Below are positions 10,851 to 22,510 of a DNA stretch of 64,000 bases, piece by piece; positions within the stretch are counted from its first letter, which is position 1, and every line of letters starts with the position of its first letter. Below the pieces are notes generated by a model. That model did no database searches and was not told the DNA's origin. It saw only the letters and a list, made by a program, of their open reading frames with translations. Source of the stretch: Tetraselmis striata. Taxonomy: Eukaryota > Chlorophyta > Chlorodendrophyceae > Chlorodendrales > Chlorodendraceae. A program made the translations under genes and the position numbers. The stretch is from the NCBI GenBank assembly GCA_006384855.1, contig VCJN01001858.1, positions 1-64,000 on the forward strand, written 5' to 3'.

Positions 10851-12430
10851 GTCGGCATATTTGAGAATCTGGTCGTCGGCCATAGAAGATTGTTGTGTAC
10901 AGGCTCGGCAACTCGCAGTCTAGCCGCACGGGTGTGGTATTTGGCTCCGTATGTGCTTTACGGCTGCGGCATTACCACATAGACCGCAGTAGCTTCATTT
11001 AAAACGCACGAATACCCTTGGCGGTGCCGGCCCGCGGCCCTCATACTTGCGGGTTTTTGGATCCCTTGTCTGTCACACGACTCGTCATCGTCCGCTTTTA
11101 TGTTGCAAGCTACGCACCATGGCCGTCGGCCGTGCTCCCTTGCTATATTTCAGCATATATGCAGGTCAAGAGCTGAGAATATGTGTGTCGGCCATATAAG
11201 ATTCATGTATACGGGTTCGGCAACTCGAAATCTAGCCGCACAGTGTGGGATTCGGCTCCGTATGTGCTTTGCGAATGCGGCACTACCATAGAACTCGCAG
11301 TAACTTTCTCTAAAACACCCGATGCCCTTATTGGTGACAGTGCCGGCTTCCCGTAACGTGCTATGGAGTTGTATCTGGACTGCGATGGTAAGTGCGTCGC
11401 ACTCTGCACGGTGCGCAAGATTGTTCAACCCTGATTAGGGTATACTTCTTACCCTAATTCGGTTTGTAATAATGAGCCAAATCTCGAGGTCCCACAGACC
11501 CACGCTGCTTGGTGCCGGACTCAAGGGGGGCTGCAGTAGGCACTTGGATGCGCAACTCCCCTAGAGGCTCGGAGCTATACTTCTTGTATATATGCGAGGT
11601 CGGCAACTGACAATCTAGCCGAACGGGTATATATAGTATTCGGCTCCATATATGCTTTACGACTGCGGCACTTCCACATTATAAACGCATTATGCTCTTG
11701 TTTGTGCCGGCCCGCGGCGTTTATTATATACTCGCGGTTTTGCGGACCTCTTCTGTATCACACTATTTTTACGTCTCCTCTGTTATTTTACAAGTGGCAC
11801 ATGAGGCATGTCGGTGGTGTAATATTCATATATAAACATATATGGGGGTCGGCAGCTGAGAATCTCGTCGCCGACGACCATCTAAGTTTGTTATATGAGG
11901 GGTCGATAGCTGACAATCTAGGTGCCACACCGGTGTGGTATACGGCTCTCAATATAGTTTATACGACTGCGGCACCGCCACATACACCGCAGTAACTTTG
12001 TCGTAATGGAATACACGGCACTACTGCATACATTGCAGTGACTGTATATGAAGTAACGCATGACGCGCTTGGTGGTGCCGGCCCGCCGCTGCTCATACTC
12101 GCGGCTTTGCGGAACCCCTCTCTGTCACATGACTCCCCTGCTTTTATTTGGAAGTCGCGCATCACGGGACCTCGTCGCCCGTGTAATCTTGCCATGTATA
12201 AGCGCATATATTGGGGAGGGGGTGGCAGCTGAGAATATGGTCGGCCAGGAGATAAGAATGTCGTATATATACTAGGCCGGCAGTTTACAATCTAGCCGAA
12301 CGGCTATGTTATTCGACTCCGTGTATGCATAGAGACTGCGACACTACCACATAGACCGTAGTAACTTCATCAGAACGCATGATGGTGCCGGCCCGCGGCG
12401 CTTATAAACTCGCGGCTTTGCGGACATCCT
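10851..12430 (+). repeat. Diverged single-type monomers beyond the dimeric core
   Basis: The same monomer family continues (GGTGCCGGCCCGCGGCGC, CTCGGCAACTC.CAATCTAGCC, GCGGCTTTGCGGA) but units are diverged and irregular and no longer follow the A/B alternation. The edge of the array is thus older than the homogenised centre, as seen in many satellites. The matching stretch of the second complex is 30.6-32.15 kb. Confidence 0.7.
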
Positions 12431-12965
12431 CTATGTATCACACGACTTCTCCGCGTGTAGAAAAGGCCAAAACCGGGCTCGCGCACAATCTCGGCGGCTA
12501 GATAGAGAAAAACTGCCCACTGATTGCACCACCCGACTTCGTGCCGGCTTGCCGCCCACGGTACATGAGGGTACCCGTATGTAGAACCTCGGTCGTAGCC
12601 ACTGCTTGATGACATTTGGCGGGATTGCGCCACTACCGGCTGGGCGAGCGCGGCGGCTTGCCCGCCGCAGCTCGCGCAGCCGTGGCGCCGCAAATCGTAG
12701 GGTAGTATTATTTTATTAAAGACTACGTGTCAGACATATCGCATTGGTCTGCCGGTAGCGGTACCACACCCCGACGGAGATTTAGTGAGTACAGGGGAGA
12801 TTGTAGAGTAATTAGCGACTATTACTCGCTACGAATTATAGTCGCTACCGGTAATGGTAGTCGCTACCCCACAAGATATGCACGCTATACCCGCCGGCAT
12901 ACATACAACGAGTCGTCGCGACAGGGCTTGCGCACAATCTCGGCGGCTGAAGAAGAATAATAGTT
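12431..12965 (-). repeat. R3 repeat, inverted side of complex 1
   Basis: Contains GGCGCCGCAAATCGTAGGG, CTGCCGGTAGCGGTACCACACC and ATGCACGCTATACCCGCC, a relative of the R3 spacer. No gene. It borders the inverted satellite array. Confidence 0.55.
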
Positions 12966-14975
12966 TAAGTGCTATGGGACTGATGTCTACCTTTGTCTTG
13001 ATGTCGTCGAGCCCATGCGCATGCATAATACTTCTATGCCGCATTATCCGGGTACTATAAGGCGTGCGGCCGTGTATGGATTTAAACCATGCCTAGGGCA
13101 ACAATCTGCGGCGGGGCGCAACAATCTGGGGCTTTACGTAAGCCAATGTGAAGTTCTCAGGCGAGCACCTTGCTAGCAATCGGATTTTGTCATAAAAGTA
13201 TGCAACAAATACTTGGACAAGGAAAGTGTTTCAGCCGTGTAGGCATTTACTCCTGCCGAAGGCAACAATCTCCGGTGCAGCACAGCAATCTAGGGCTCGC
13301 CGTTGCGAATATGATGTTAGTACATGAGGGTGTGGCTATTTATCTGTGTCTTATCGTCGAGCCCATGCACATGCATAATACTTCTGTATGCCGCATTATC
13401 CGGGTACTGCAAGGCGTGCAGCCGTGTATGGATTTAGAACATGCCTAAGGCAACACTCTGCGGCGGGGCGCAACAATCTAGGGCGTTCAGTCCTAAGCCA
13501 AAGTGAAGTTCTCGGGCGAGCACCTCGCTAGCAGTCGTACTTTCTCGTCAAGCCTTTGCACTTTTGTCATACAAGTATGCAACAAATACCCAGACATGGA
13601 AGGCGTTTCAGCCGTGTAGGCAGTTACCGCCTGCCGAAGGCAACAATCTGCGGCGCAGCGCAACAATCTAGGGCTCGCCGTCGCGAATATGATGTACCGA
13701 GATAGGGGGTGTGGCTATCCACGAGTTTCTTGTCGTCGAGCCCCTGCGCATGGATAATACTTATGTACGCCGCATTATCCGGGTACTGTAAGGCGTGCAG
13801 CCGTGTATGGATTTAGAACATGCCTAGGGCAACAATCTGCGGCGGGGGGCAATAGTCTAGGGCGTTCAATCCTAAGCCAAACTGAAGTTCTTGGGCGAGC
13901 GCCTCGCTAGCAGTCGTTCTTTCTCGTCAAGCCTATGCGCTTTTGTCATACAAGTATGCAACAAATACCCGGACATGGAAGGTGTTTCAGCCGTGTAGGC
14001 AGTTACCGCCTGCCGAAGGCAACAATCTGCGGCGAAGCGCAACAATCTAAGGCTCGCCGTCGCAAATACGATGTACCTAGGGGTGTAACTATCCACGAGT
14101 ATCTTGTCGTGGAGCCCATACGCATGCATAATACTTCTATGCCGCATTATCCGGGTACTGCAGCGTGCAGCCGTGTATGGATTTAAAACATGCCTAAGGC
14201 AACAATCTGCGACAGGGCGCAACAATCTAGGGCGTTCAGTCCTAAGCCAAAGTGAAGTTCTCGGGCGAGCACCTCCCTAGCAGTCGTACTTTCTCGTCAA
14301 GCCTTTGCGCTTTGTCATTCAAGTATGCAACGAATACCCGGACAAGGAAAGTGTTTCAGCCATGTAGGCATTTACCGCCTGCCGAAGGCAACAATCTGCG
14401 GCGCAACAATCTAGGATTCGCCGTCGCGAATATGATGTACCTAGGGGTGTTACTATCCACGAGTATCTTGTCGTCGAGCCCTTGCGCAAGGATAATACTT
14501 CTCTATGCCGCATTATCCGGGTACTGTAAGGCGTGCAGCCGTGTATGGATTTAGAACATGCCTAAGGCAACAATTTGCGGCGCAGCCTGCCGAAGGCAAC
14601 AATCTGCGGCGCAGCGCAACAATCTAGGGCTCGCCGTCGCCAGTATGATGTACCTATAGGGGTGTACCTGTCCACGAGTTTCTTGTCGTGGAGCCCATGC
14701 GCATGCATAATACTTCTGTATGTCGCATTATCCGGGTACTGTAAGGCGTGCCGCCGTGTATGGATATGTTAAAACATGCCTACGGCAACAATCTGCGTGC
14801 GGCACGGTGCAACAATCTAGGGTTTTCCGCAAGCCAACGTGAAGTTCTCGGGCGAGCACCTCGCTAGAAGTCGTACTCTCGTCAACCCTATGCGCTTTTG
14901 TCATACAAGTATGCAAGAAATACCCTGACAAGGAAAGTGTTTCAGCCAGGTAGGCAGTTACCGTGCATGCCTAAC
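12966..14975 (-). repeat. ~372 bp satellite, inverted array, copy 1
   Basis: This is the reverse complement of the 5.5-6.95 kb satellite. The landmark ACAAGGAAAGTGTTTC or its variants recur near 13,217, 13,594, 13,971, 14,341 and 14,926. The first gaps are 370-377 bp and the last is about 585 bp, because it contains a partial unit. Together with the forward array it makes large inverted arms around the 7.7-12.4 kb core. Confidence 0.85.
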
Positions 14976-16027
14976 GCAACAATCCTTACTCGCTACCAGT
15001 AGTCGCTACCGGTACTGGCACCCTACGATACATATGCACGCTACACGCCTACACCCGCCGACATACGACTAGTCGTCGCGACAGGGATCGCGCACAATCT
15101 CGGCGGGTGAAGAAGAATAATAAAACGGCCCCACTGACTGCACTTGATTTTGCTTCGCCTTGCCGTCTCCGGTACTACATACGGGGATACTGGTACCCGC
15201 CGCATGCTATCTCGGCCGTAGCCACTGCTTGACAACCGTGTGCGACTGCGCCACGGCTGGACGCGCGCAGGGTTGCCTGCCGCCGCTCACGCAGCCGTGG
15301 CGCCGTCAATTGTAGCGTAATACTAGTGATAGCAGCATGCAAAAAACAATCTGCCGGTGCTGTACCGCGCCCTGACATTGTAGCCAGATTGTAGCCAGAT
15401 TGTAGCATGCCGTCGTATATCTCTACCAGCTAATGATCTTGCACGCTACGTAATAGTACCCGCCGCCAAACGATGAGTCGCGACAGGTGAGTGCCACTCG
15501 CACAGCAGAATCTCGTTGGCTTAAAATATATTGTAACTGCCCGCCACAGATTGCACCCGGTTTCGCTTCGGCGTGCCCGCTTGCGACTACACATAGCGAC
15601 TATATGTGATATTGTGCAATGCACGGTAGTAATAAGGGTATCCGTATTGCATGCTATGTGTATCCATATGATAATGTCTGTCCATGCAGCGGCATCATTC
15701 AGTGTACAGGGGTAGTCCCTGTAGTTGGGCACTTCATCCATGCAAATCGCAGGCTGCTGTGATATGATATCCAAACGCAGGCGGTGGCGCATGAAGGCGT
15801 ATGGCAAGTGAAGCGGTGGTGTGCCGTTGTAAAAACCGCTGTCGACACAATCTACAAAACGCGATCGTGCCGGGGCAAAGATTCCAGTACTTAAGGCAAG
15901 TATGCGAAACCCTAAATTCGTCCTTTTTACTACAACGAGATTTCGCTCAGTTTGCTCGGACTAGGGCTCAAAAACAGAGCCAAAACACGAGCATCGTGAT
16001 ACAATACTTTTATGCTCGCGTTTTGGC
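14976..16027. repeat. R3-like spacer and junction to methylase element, copy 1
   Basis: Non-coding sequence with R3 motifs (CCGTGGCGCCGTCAATTGTAG, a doubled GATTGTAGCCA near 15,377-15,400) and then about 500 bp of unique-looking sequence up to the minisatellite at 16,028. The block 15,041-16,027 is almost unchanged at 34,001-34,987, so the satellite/minisatellite junction was duplicated as a unit. Confidence 0.6.
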
Positions 16028-16583
16028 CCCCTCCCGACGAATCGGTATGTCATCAGTGGGACGAATCGGTCTGTCATCAGTGGGACGAAACGGTCTGTCA
16101 TCAGTGGGACGAACCAGTATGTCATCAGTGGGACGAATCGGTATGTCATCAGTGGGACGAAACGGTATGTCATCAGTGGGACGAAACGGTATGTCATCAG
16201 TGGGACGAAACGGTATGTCATCAGTGGGACGAATCGGTATGTCATCAGCGGGACGAAACGGTCTGTCATCAGTGGGACGAAACGGTATGTCATCAGCGGG
16301 ACGAAACGGTCTGTCATCAGTGGGACGAAACGGTCTGTCAACAGTGGGACGAAACGTTCTGTCATCAGCGGGACGAAACGGTTTGTCATCAGTGGGACGA
16401 AACATTCTGTCATCAGTGGGACGAAACGGTCTGTCATCAGCGGGACGAAACGGTCTGTCATCAGTGGGACGAAACGTTCTGTCATCAGTGGGACGAAACG
16501 GTCTGTCATCAGTGGGACGAAACGTTCTGTCATCAGTGGGACGAAACGGTCCGTCATCAGCGGGACGAAACGGTCTGTCATCG
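16028..16583 (+). repeat. 24-bp minisatellite, ~23 units, before methylase copy A
   Basis: Unit is GGGACGAAACGGT followed by HTGTCATCAGY (24 bp). Position 14 (A/C/T) and position 24 (T/C) vary most. Because 24 is divisible by 3 and the unit lacks stops in most frames, long Arg/Asn/Gly/Ser-, Phe/Pro- or Trp/Asp-rich open frames appear on both strands; none is taken as a protein. In element D a homologous array lies in the same place, just upstream of the exon beginning NLRRCFESWY, so the array is intronic. Here it is the point where the satellite complex joins the gene. Confidence 0.9.
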
Positions 16584-16630
16584 AGGTACAATCGTTCGGA
16601 ATGTTGAAATCGGTGCAATTGTTTCTGCAG

Positions 16631-19413
16631 AACCTTCGCAGATGTTTCGAGAGCTGGTATGCAGATCAGGATGCAACTCGCCCCGGCTTTAGGGCACTTC
16701 CGCAAATCAGAGTCGTGAAGGAGTTCAAGAAGTCTGAAGTTCTTCAAGTTGAACTTGAGAAGATCGGCATCAAAGATGAGAAGAGCAGCGAGTTCTCAAA
16801 TTTGATTGACCTCTGCTCGCGCCCACAACGGTAAGCTGCGTACATGATGAAAATTTATCGTGTTGTTAATGCTGCTAGATTCTGACAATTGATTTGCGCA
16901 GTGTTTTTGAGCCCCTTGAGCAGATTTCTGAAGCCTACCGGCATGTGGAGCTCGGGGTTCGAAGATGGGACGAAGCCAGAACCAAACTCGGAGACCTATT
17001 TGTGTACTACCAGCAAGAACTCGATAGAGTCAAGCGTCTCAATTGCGGCAGGCAACTCACCCAGAAGGAAGTGAGGAAGGTTTACGAAGCAATTCGGAAG
17101 CCTATCAATGCAATCCTCGATAACAAGAAGTACGGCTTCGGCAAAGACAGAGCTCACTTCCGAGTCGCCCTCATGGAGGTAAGTTGTGACCGACCCCAGT
17201 GTCTTAATCACATGGAATACTATCATTCCTTTCTCCGTACTGAAATTTGTTTTTCGACCCAAGATGTTGGCTTTGGACCCCATGCGCCCTGGCTAGATGA
17301 GCCGTCTCTTGCCAAGCAGAGCGACAGCGCGGATCTCCCTGTGGGCCAGATGTACCTGGTGGTTGGACTGCTCATCCAAGGCGAGCACAGTGTGACCCCG
17401 AGCATGTACGAGCTGGTGGATGACATAAAGCATGCCGGCGACAATGGCCCCATGGCTGTTACGCACACCAACGCGGAGTGGCTCGCGATGATTGAGACCT
17501 GGAGGTTTCGCGATCTCTTGCGTCGAGCAAGCATCAAGGTCATGAATGCCATTGACACGGCCAAGGCAGGGAGGCAATCCAACTGCTGACGCCGGACGAA
17601 CCGGCCAGGAACTGGGGGAAATATCTCTCGGACCACATCATCGATTGGGATGTGGAAGACAAAGTGTCGGATGAGCAAGCGGCCGCTCGCCTTGACGCCA
17701 TCACCAACTTCCGAGCCAAGGTTGATGACCTCGGGCCAACAGGCTTCCCCAGAAAGTTCCAGGAGTTGTTCAAAGGTGCTCATCGCTCCGGTCCTTTGAT
17801 GGTCTTGCTGACCCCTTTTGCCACATGGGGGGACATGAAATCCGCCGATTGTCTCACACCACTACCGGTTCGAGAGCATATCGCGGCCACCAACACCACC
17901 ATCATGAGTGAGGCGTATCGCTTCAAGAATCAGATGCCGGACTTGGTCATCTCCTTCTTCACAGAGTTTGCTCTTCTGGCATGTGCGCCGGAGCTTATCG
18001 CGGTTTCCGCTCCGAATGTTTCTAATGAGCTGTGGATATCGATGAAGGTAACTAAGATCTTGTGCAACCACAAATGCTCTTCTGAATTTTCGTTGTGAGC
18101 TATTAACCCGAATATGTTTTCTAATACACACAGGCCGAGGCACTTCTGGTGATGCCCAAGGGCGAAAAGGTCGACAAGGATGATGAGATCTGGTTAGACA
18201 CGGAACTTTGCAAGACTTGCATTTTGGAGGGAGACTTCAAGGCTCCCGCGACAAAACAAGCCGTCGCGGACGCCGTGTCGGCAGTTCGTGCAAGAAAGGC
18301 AACAGTCTTCATTGCCGACGCGCTTTTCGGAGCTGGTTCGCACACATGGGACTCGAAGGATGTTGCGTGGGGTACGGACGACTTCAACGACGTGTTTGCT
18401 TTCGCCAGGCAAGACACCCCCCACAACCCCGGTGGGTAGATGACTGTGCTTTCATTTATCTCATTCCCGATTTTCCCCCGCGCATGCAGTTGAATATCCT
18501 GACTGGATCTTCTGACGTCCACACTGCTCTCGATGGGTGCCATTTCTTTATTCACCTCTCGGACCAGCAACTTGGATCCGCAATCACAGCCGTTCAAAAA
18601 CAAGCTGAGGACCTCATCTATCACGTCCTGACTTGGGCCAAGGATTGCGGGATGAAGATGGGCAGTTCTCTGCGTCACGACGCTGAGTACTACCTCTACG
18701 TCAGGAAGCCCCCTCCAAGCATCATAGTTGACAACATCCGTTTCGATGATCCCCGAAGGTGAGATTTGATCCGTGGAAAATAGCCGGCTTGTATTTATTT
18801 ACTCGCTAAGCCGGTTGTGCCTTTCCAGGTTCTCTACATCCATTATGCTGGGTCACTTCAAAGACACAGCGAAATTGAAGGACGAGAACACACAGACGGT
18901 GAACAAGTACCAAAAGCCTATCGCTCTCTTCGCCAAGCACCTTAAGGTGGCGGCAACAGACGGGACAACAATCGTCGACGTCACAGCCGGAACCGGGACA
19001 ACCGCGGTGCGTGAGGGGTGCAACCCGGGTGAGTGACATAATGGGATCAACATATAAAAATTAACGCCTTGTGCGGTTTGCCACACCTTTTCCAGGTCGC
19101 TGCGGCCTTTTCCGTGTGGTGGGACCATATGGATCATAGCTACTCGTTCACACACATGAAATTGAAGACGATCCTCATTGACAACCAGAAGACGCAAGTC
19201 GTTGGGATGAAGTCCAGGATGACCTCATGGTTCAAAGAGAAGCCATGGGACGAGACTCAAAGACTGCGTCCAAATGACTTCGAGAAGTGGCCGGGTCTAC
19301 CCCATCCAATGACCGTGGCAGAGGAGTTCGCAGAGCGTCTTGCGGCGGAGAAAAGGAGGCAAGAGGCGGCAGAGCGCCGAGGGGACTATGTGATCGAAGA
19401 TGATGATATGTAG
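16631..19413 (+). pseudogene. DNA methylase-like gene of the transposon, copy A (5'-truncated)
   Basis: Exons inferred by comparing copies: 16,631-16,830; 16,902-17,178; ~17,263-18,047; 18,134-~18,436; ~18,490-18,758; 18,829-19,006; 19,096-19,413, with GT-AG introns. The C-terminal half has the layout of a beta-class N4/N6 DNA methylase (PF01555-like): ATVFIADALFGAGSHTW at the motif IV position, then GCHFFIHLSDQQLG, the motif X-like QKPIALFAKHL, motif I TTIVDVTAGTGTTA, and ILIDNQKTQVVGMKSRM. The canonical catalytic DPPY/NPPY is replaced by DALF. The N-terminal half is unassigned. Lesions: one base missing near 17,567 relative to copy B (frameshift), and the acceptor before the fifth exon reads GCAT instead of GCAG. 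The 5' exons present in copy D are absent. The acidic C-terminus (VIEDDDM) is intact. Confidence 0.75.
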
Positions 19414-19759
19414 TACAATTCCGCAAAATTAGCCGCTCATATGTTTTGTCCCGGCTTTGACAGAGTTTCAGCCCCGGACGGCACAAACTACTTGTAGCCA
19501 TCAACGCCCCCGCACTTTTTTTGGTCCCAGTTTGGACAGAGTTTCAGCCCCCGGTGGCGCAAACTTATTGTAACCATCCCGTTTCCTTCACTCTTTTGAT
19601 TTGTCCCTGTTCGGACGGAATTGGTTTCCCCGACTTGGCACAAAATGAACCAACTGTCATTCATATTAGCTTTCAATCCCGCTGCTGCCCCCAAACCCTA
19701 ATTTAGACCTAACCACAATGCACCGCGTGCCTCGGTGCAAAATAGGTTGCATTACTGTT
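19414..19759 (+). repeat. Subterminal repeats and terminal inverted repeat of copy A
   Basis: After the stop come two close and one partial direct repeats of about 78 bp, each opening with TTTGTCCC or GGTCCC and containing GACAGAGTTTCAGCCCC and GGCACAAACTACTTGTA. The element ends with a ~30 bp terminal repeat at 19,730-19,759, ending ATTACTGTT. The same end occurs at 38,714 and 53,716, and its reverse complement, lacking the outermost bases, at 40,544-40,566. Confidence 0.75.
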
Positions 19760-21912
19760 AGTTTATTATAGGGCCTCCTTACAAAATAACTTCGACGCCT
19801 TCCTAGGCCTTTGCTTTCTCAAAAACCATAACCCAAATATTAATTGGACCACCGGTTCGCTCACGTTCTCCGACGGAGACACCGTGGCATGCCCTGTTAA
19901 ACATCGCTCAAGTAACGTCGACGTAGTTCACGCCAACACTATGGCTCGTGAGATACTTAAAAAAGATCCCGACACCGGGTTCTTTTGTGCCGTGCGCGAG
20001 TACGACGCCACGGAACACACTACTGCCCTTTCCGTAGATAATGACATAGCCGACCGCGCTGCTATATCGAAGGCAAATGCCGCATAACTGTCATCACCGA
20101 CCACGCAACACTCCGCCACTTATCAACCCGCGCTAGGCCGCCGTCACTCCCTCTGGCTTAGTGTTATTTCCCCATACCTTGCTAACCACCCCCGCACCAG
20201 TAAACCCGTCCTACAAATCTTATATCGCAGAGGATCCCAAAATGAAGCTGATGCCATGTCCCGCCGTCCAGACTTACACCATGCCCTAACTAAAGACGAC
20301 ACCCACCTTCTTGATAAATATCTGGAGGACATGCATGATTTCCTCTCGACCATGTGCCACCTACAAGTTAATTCTGAAATACTTGTTCGCATCCGCCACG
20401 GCTACACAACTGACGCAAATTATTATGGCAATCGCATTCCCATTGGCGTGACATTCGATGCCAACGATAATTTGTACGGGATGGCTGATAAGGTCTGCTT
20501 GCCAACGTCGGATAAAACCCTACTGAACTTAACTATCCAAGAATGCCACGACGCGGCCGGTCACCCCGATGCAGAACGCACGCTCGCCAACATCTCTAAA
20601 ACACTTTGGTGGCCCCACATGCGCAAAACCATTAAAACTTACTGCCGCACCTACTCGACCTGCCAACGCATCAAAAATTCCACCCAACGCCCCATGGGCT
20701 CTTTGTCGCCTCTACCCAAAGGCACACGACCCTGGGAAGTTATTTCCATGGACTTTACCACCGGCCTCCCGCGCAAAATAGCTTCGACACTATCGCCATA
20801 TTTGTTTGCACCTTTACTAAAAAGCCCACTTCATTCCATGCAGTATTCACACAGACGCCCCCCAACTCGCCCGCTTGTTTATCGATAAAAATTTTCGCCA
20901 CCACGGCCTTCGCCGCACCATAATATCTTACCGCGACCCCCGCTTCACCTCGACCTTTTGGCAAAATCTGTTCCGATGTTTACGTACGAAGTTAAATGTC
21001 AGTTCCTCATACCACCCCCAAACAGACGGACAAACAGAACGTACACACCGCACCATTGAACAAATCCTCCGCTCTTTCGTGCACCAAAACCACACTGAAT
21101 GGCTCAATAATTTGTCGCTCGCTGAATTCAGTTATAACAACGCCTATCACTCCGCAATTAAACGCGCCCCGTTCGAGGCCTGCTACGGCATGAACCCGCT
21201 TACACCCGCGCAAACCTCTTGTTTCAACCGGTTGACCCCGCAGATCACATTGATATCGTTCCACGGATACAACTAACATACCCATGCCGTAATCACAGAA
21301 GAACTAAAACTCGCCGACGCATACCAAATAGCATATGCCAACCGTAGATCTCGTTCCGACGAATTCACCGAGGGCGACAAAGTGTGGCTTTCCACGCAAC
21401 ACCTCCTGCTTCGCAACCAACCAATTCGCAAAATCCGCCAACGTTACATCGGCCCGTATCCGGTCGTCCGCCAAATTCCCTCGCAAACCTATCAACTTCG
21501 CTTGCCCCCTAGCATGGCCTGCCACCCTGTGTTCCACATCTCTCGTCTGCTCCGCTGTGAATCCCCGGACACTCCCGCCGATAACATACCTGGCCGCATT
21601 GAGCCACCGCAAGACGAGTATATTGTCGATGCCCTTTGCGACCACCGCATTGACCAACATTCGCCACACCATGCCCACGGCCCTGCCTTATTAGTTTTTC
21701 TTGTGCATTGGTCCAGATACGACGATTCCCAAGACTCATGGGAACCCTACACCAACCTGAAAAATGTCGATATGCTGCATGTCTATGCCCGTAACACACC
21801 TTTCCCACCGCTTTATGCTTACGCAACCTGATTATCATATCATGTCTGCCAAATACCCCGCCCGCTTTCCTTTACGTATCCCGTAGGGCTCCTTTTTGGG
21901 GCCGGGATGGAA
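19760..21912 (+). pseudogene. Ty3/gypsy chromovirus remnant (protease to integrase, RT deleted)
   Basis: Pieces follow in pol order but in several frames. A protease-end motif (LGLCFLKNHNPNINWTTGSL, ~19,813) is followed by an RNase H tail (VITDHATLRHLSTRA, ~20,090) and the post-RNase H motif NEADAMSRRPD (~20,243). The integrase has an HHCC finger (H-DAAGH...C--C, ~20,550-20,670), the first Asp in MDFTTGLP, then DPRF and HPQTDGQTERTHRTIEQ. A chromodomain (DEYIVDALCDHR, FLVHWSRYDDSQDSWEPY) ends at 21,831. Reverse transcriptase is missing between protease and RNase H. Stops or frame changes occur near 20,087, 20,780 and 21,275. It sits between the right end of methylase copy A and the left terminus of the composite element. 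Confidence 0.8.
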
Positions 21913-22213
21913 TGTTAGGGTTACCACCATAACCCTGCCTGCATACCTATACCCACACACCTATACCGTCATACTCATACCACTCACTCCCTTATACTAA
22001 CACAAGAACACGCAACCAAGCTGCCCATCCGGCCACACACATATGCTCGCCACATGCATGTCACATGCTCGCCACATGCTTGCCACACGCTTGCCACATG
22101 CTCGCCACATACATACCATGCTTTCACCAGCCATGACAAAACCGATGACCCCATGATGACAACAAGCCTAGATTGCATACATGAACCTAAATGCCTACAT
22201 GCAAACCGATTGC
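21913..22213 (+). repeat. Probable 3' LTR (start) of the gypsy remnant
   Basis: A purine-rich tract (GGGGCCGGGATGGAA) is followed by TGTTAGGGTTACCACC, the expected polypurine-tract/LTR boundary. The right LTR end is not clear and may be cut by the neighbouring element at 22,218. Inside, near 22,040-22,110, an 11-bp motif (CACATGCTTGC variants) repeats about seven times. No 5' LTR is seen. Confidence 0.5.
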
Positions 22214-22217
22214 CCAA

Positions 22218-22510
22218 AACAGTAATTTAAAATATTCTGCACCGTGGAATTCATTTTGCACCGTAGGGTTTGTTTATACCCTAGTTCCCGGGTTTAATAT
22301 CAGTACTTAAGACTCACTGGTGATGTAGCTTGGGTTTGTAGACCTTGGGTGCAGTGCAGCATTCATCAGCGTGTGGGCCAGCCGCGACGCATATCCAATG
22401 TTGGTTTTGGAACATTTTGTCCAAAATGGGACAAGATGAGGCAATGAAATCAATATTTATTATGATTATTACATCCAGCGGCTAGCTAGCCACAAGACGT
22501 TGCTGATAGT
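22218..22510 (-). repeat. Transposase-side terminus and 3' flank of T1
   Basis: Non-coding. It contains the terminal repeat, then sequence closely matching the reverse complement of 53,201-53,485 (TAGGGTTTGTTTATACCC, a TTTTGTCCAAAATGGGAC palindrome near 22,418, AATAAATATTGAT-like AT-rich stretch). This homology fixes the transposase-side end of the family independently at the two loci. Confidence 0.7.

Noticed and set aside
16028-16583. CRISPR array interpretation of the 24-bp repeats
   Set aside because: Units are head to tail with no unique spacers, no cas genes are present, and the genome is eukaryotic.
16012-16692. Long open frames through the 24-bp minisatellite (up to 268 codons, both strands), also at 25, 35, 44, 47-48 and 50 kb
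   Set aside because: The unit is 24 bp and lacks stops in several frames, so open frames arise automatically on both strands. Positions match introns of conserved genes, and the sense orientation differs between the two genes.
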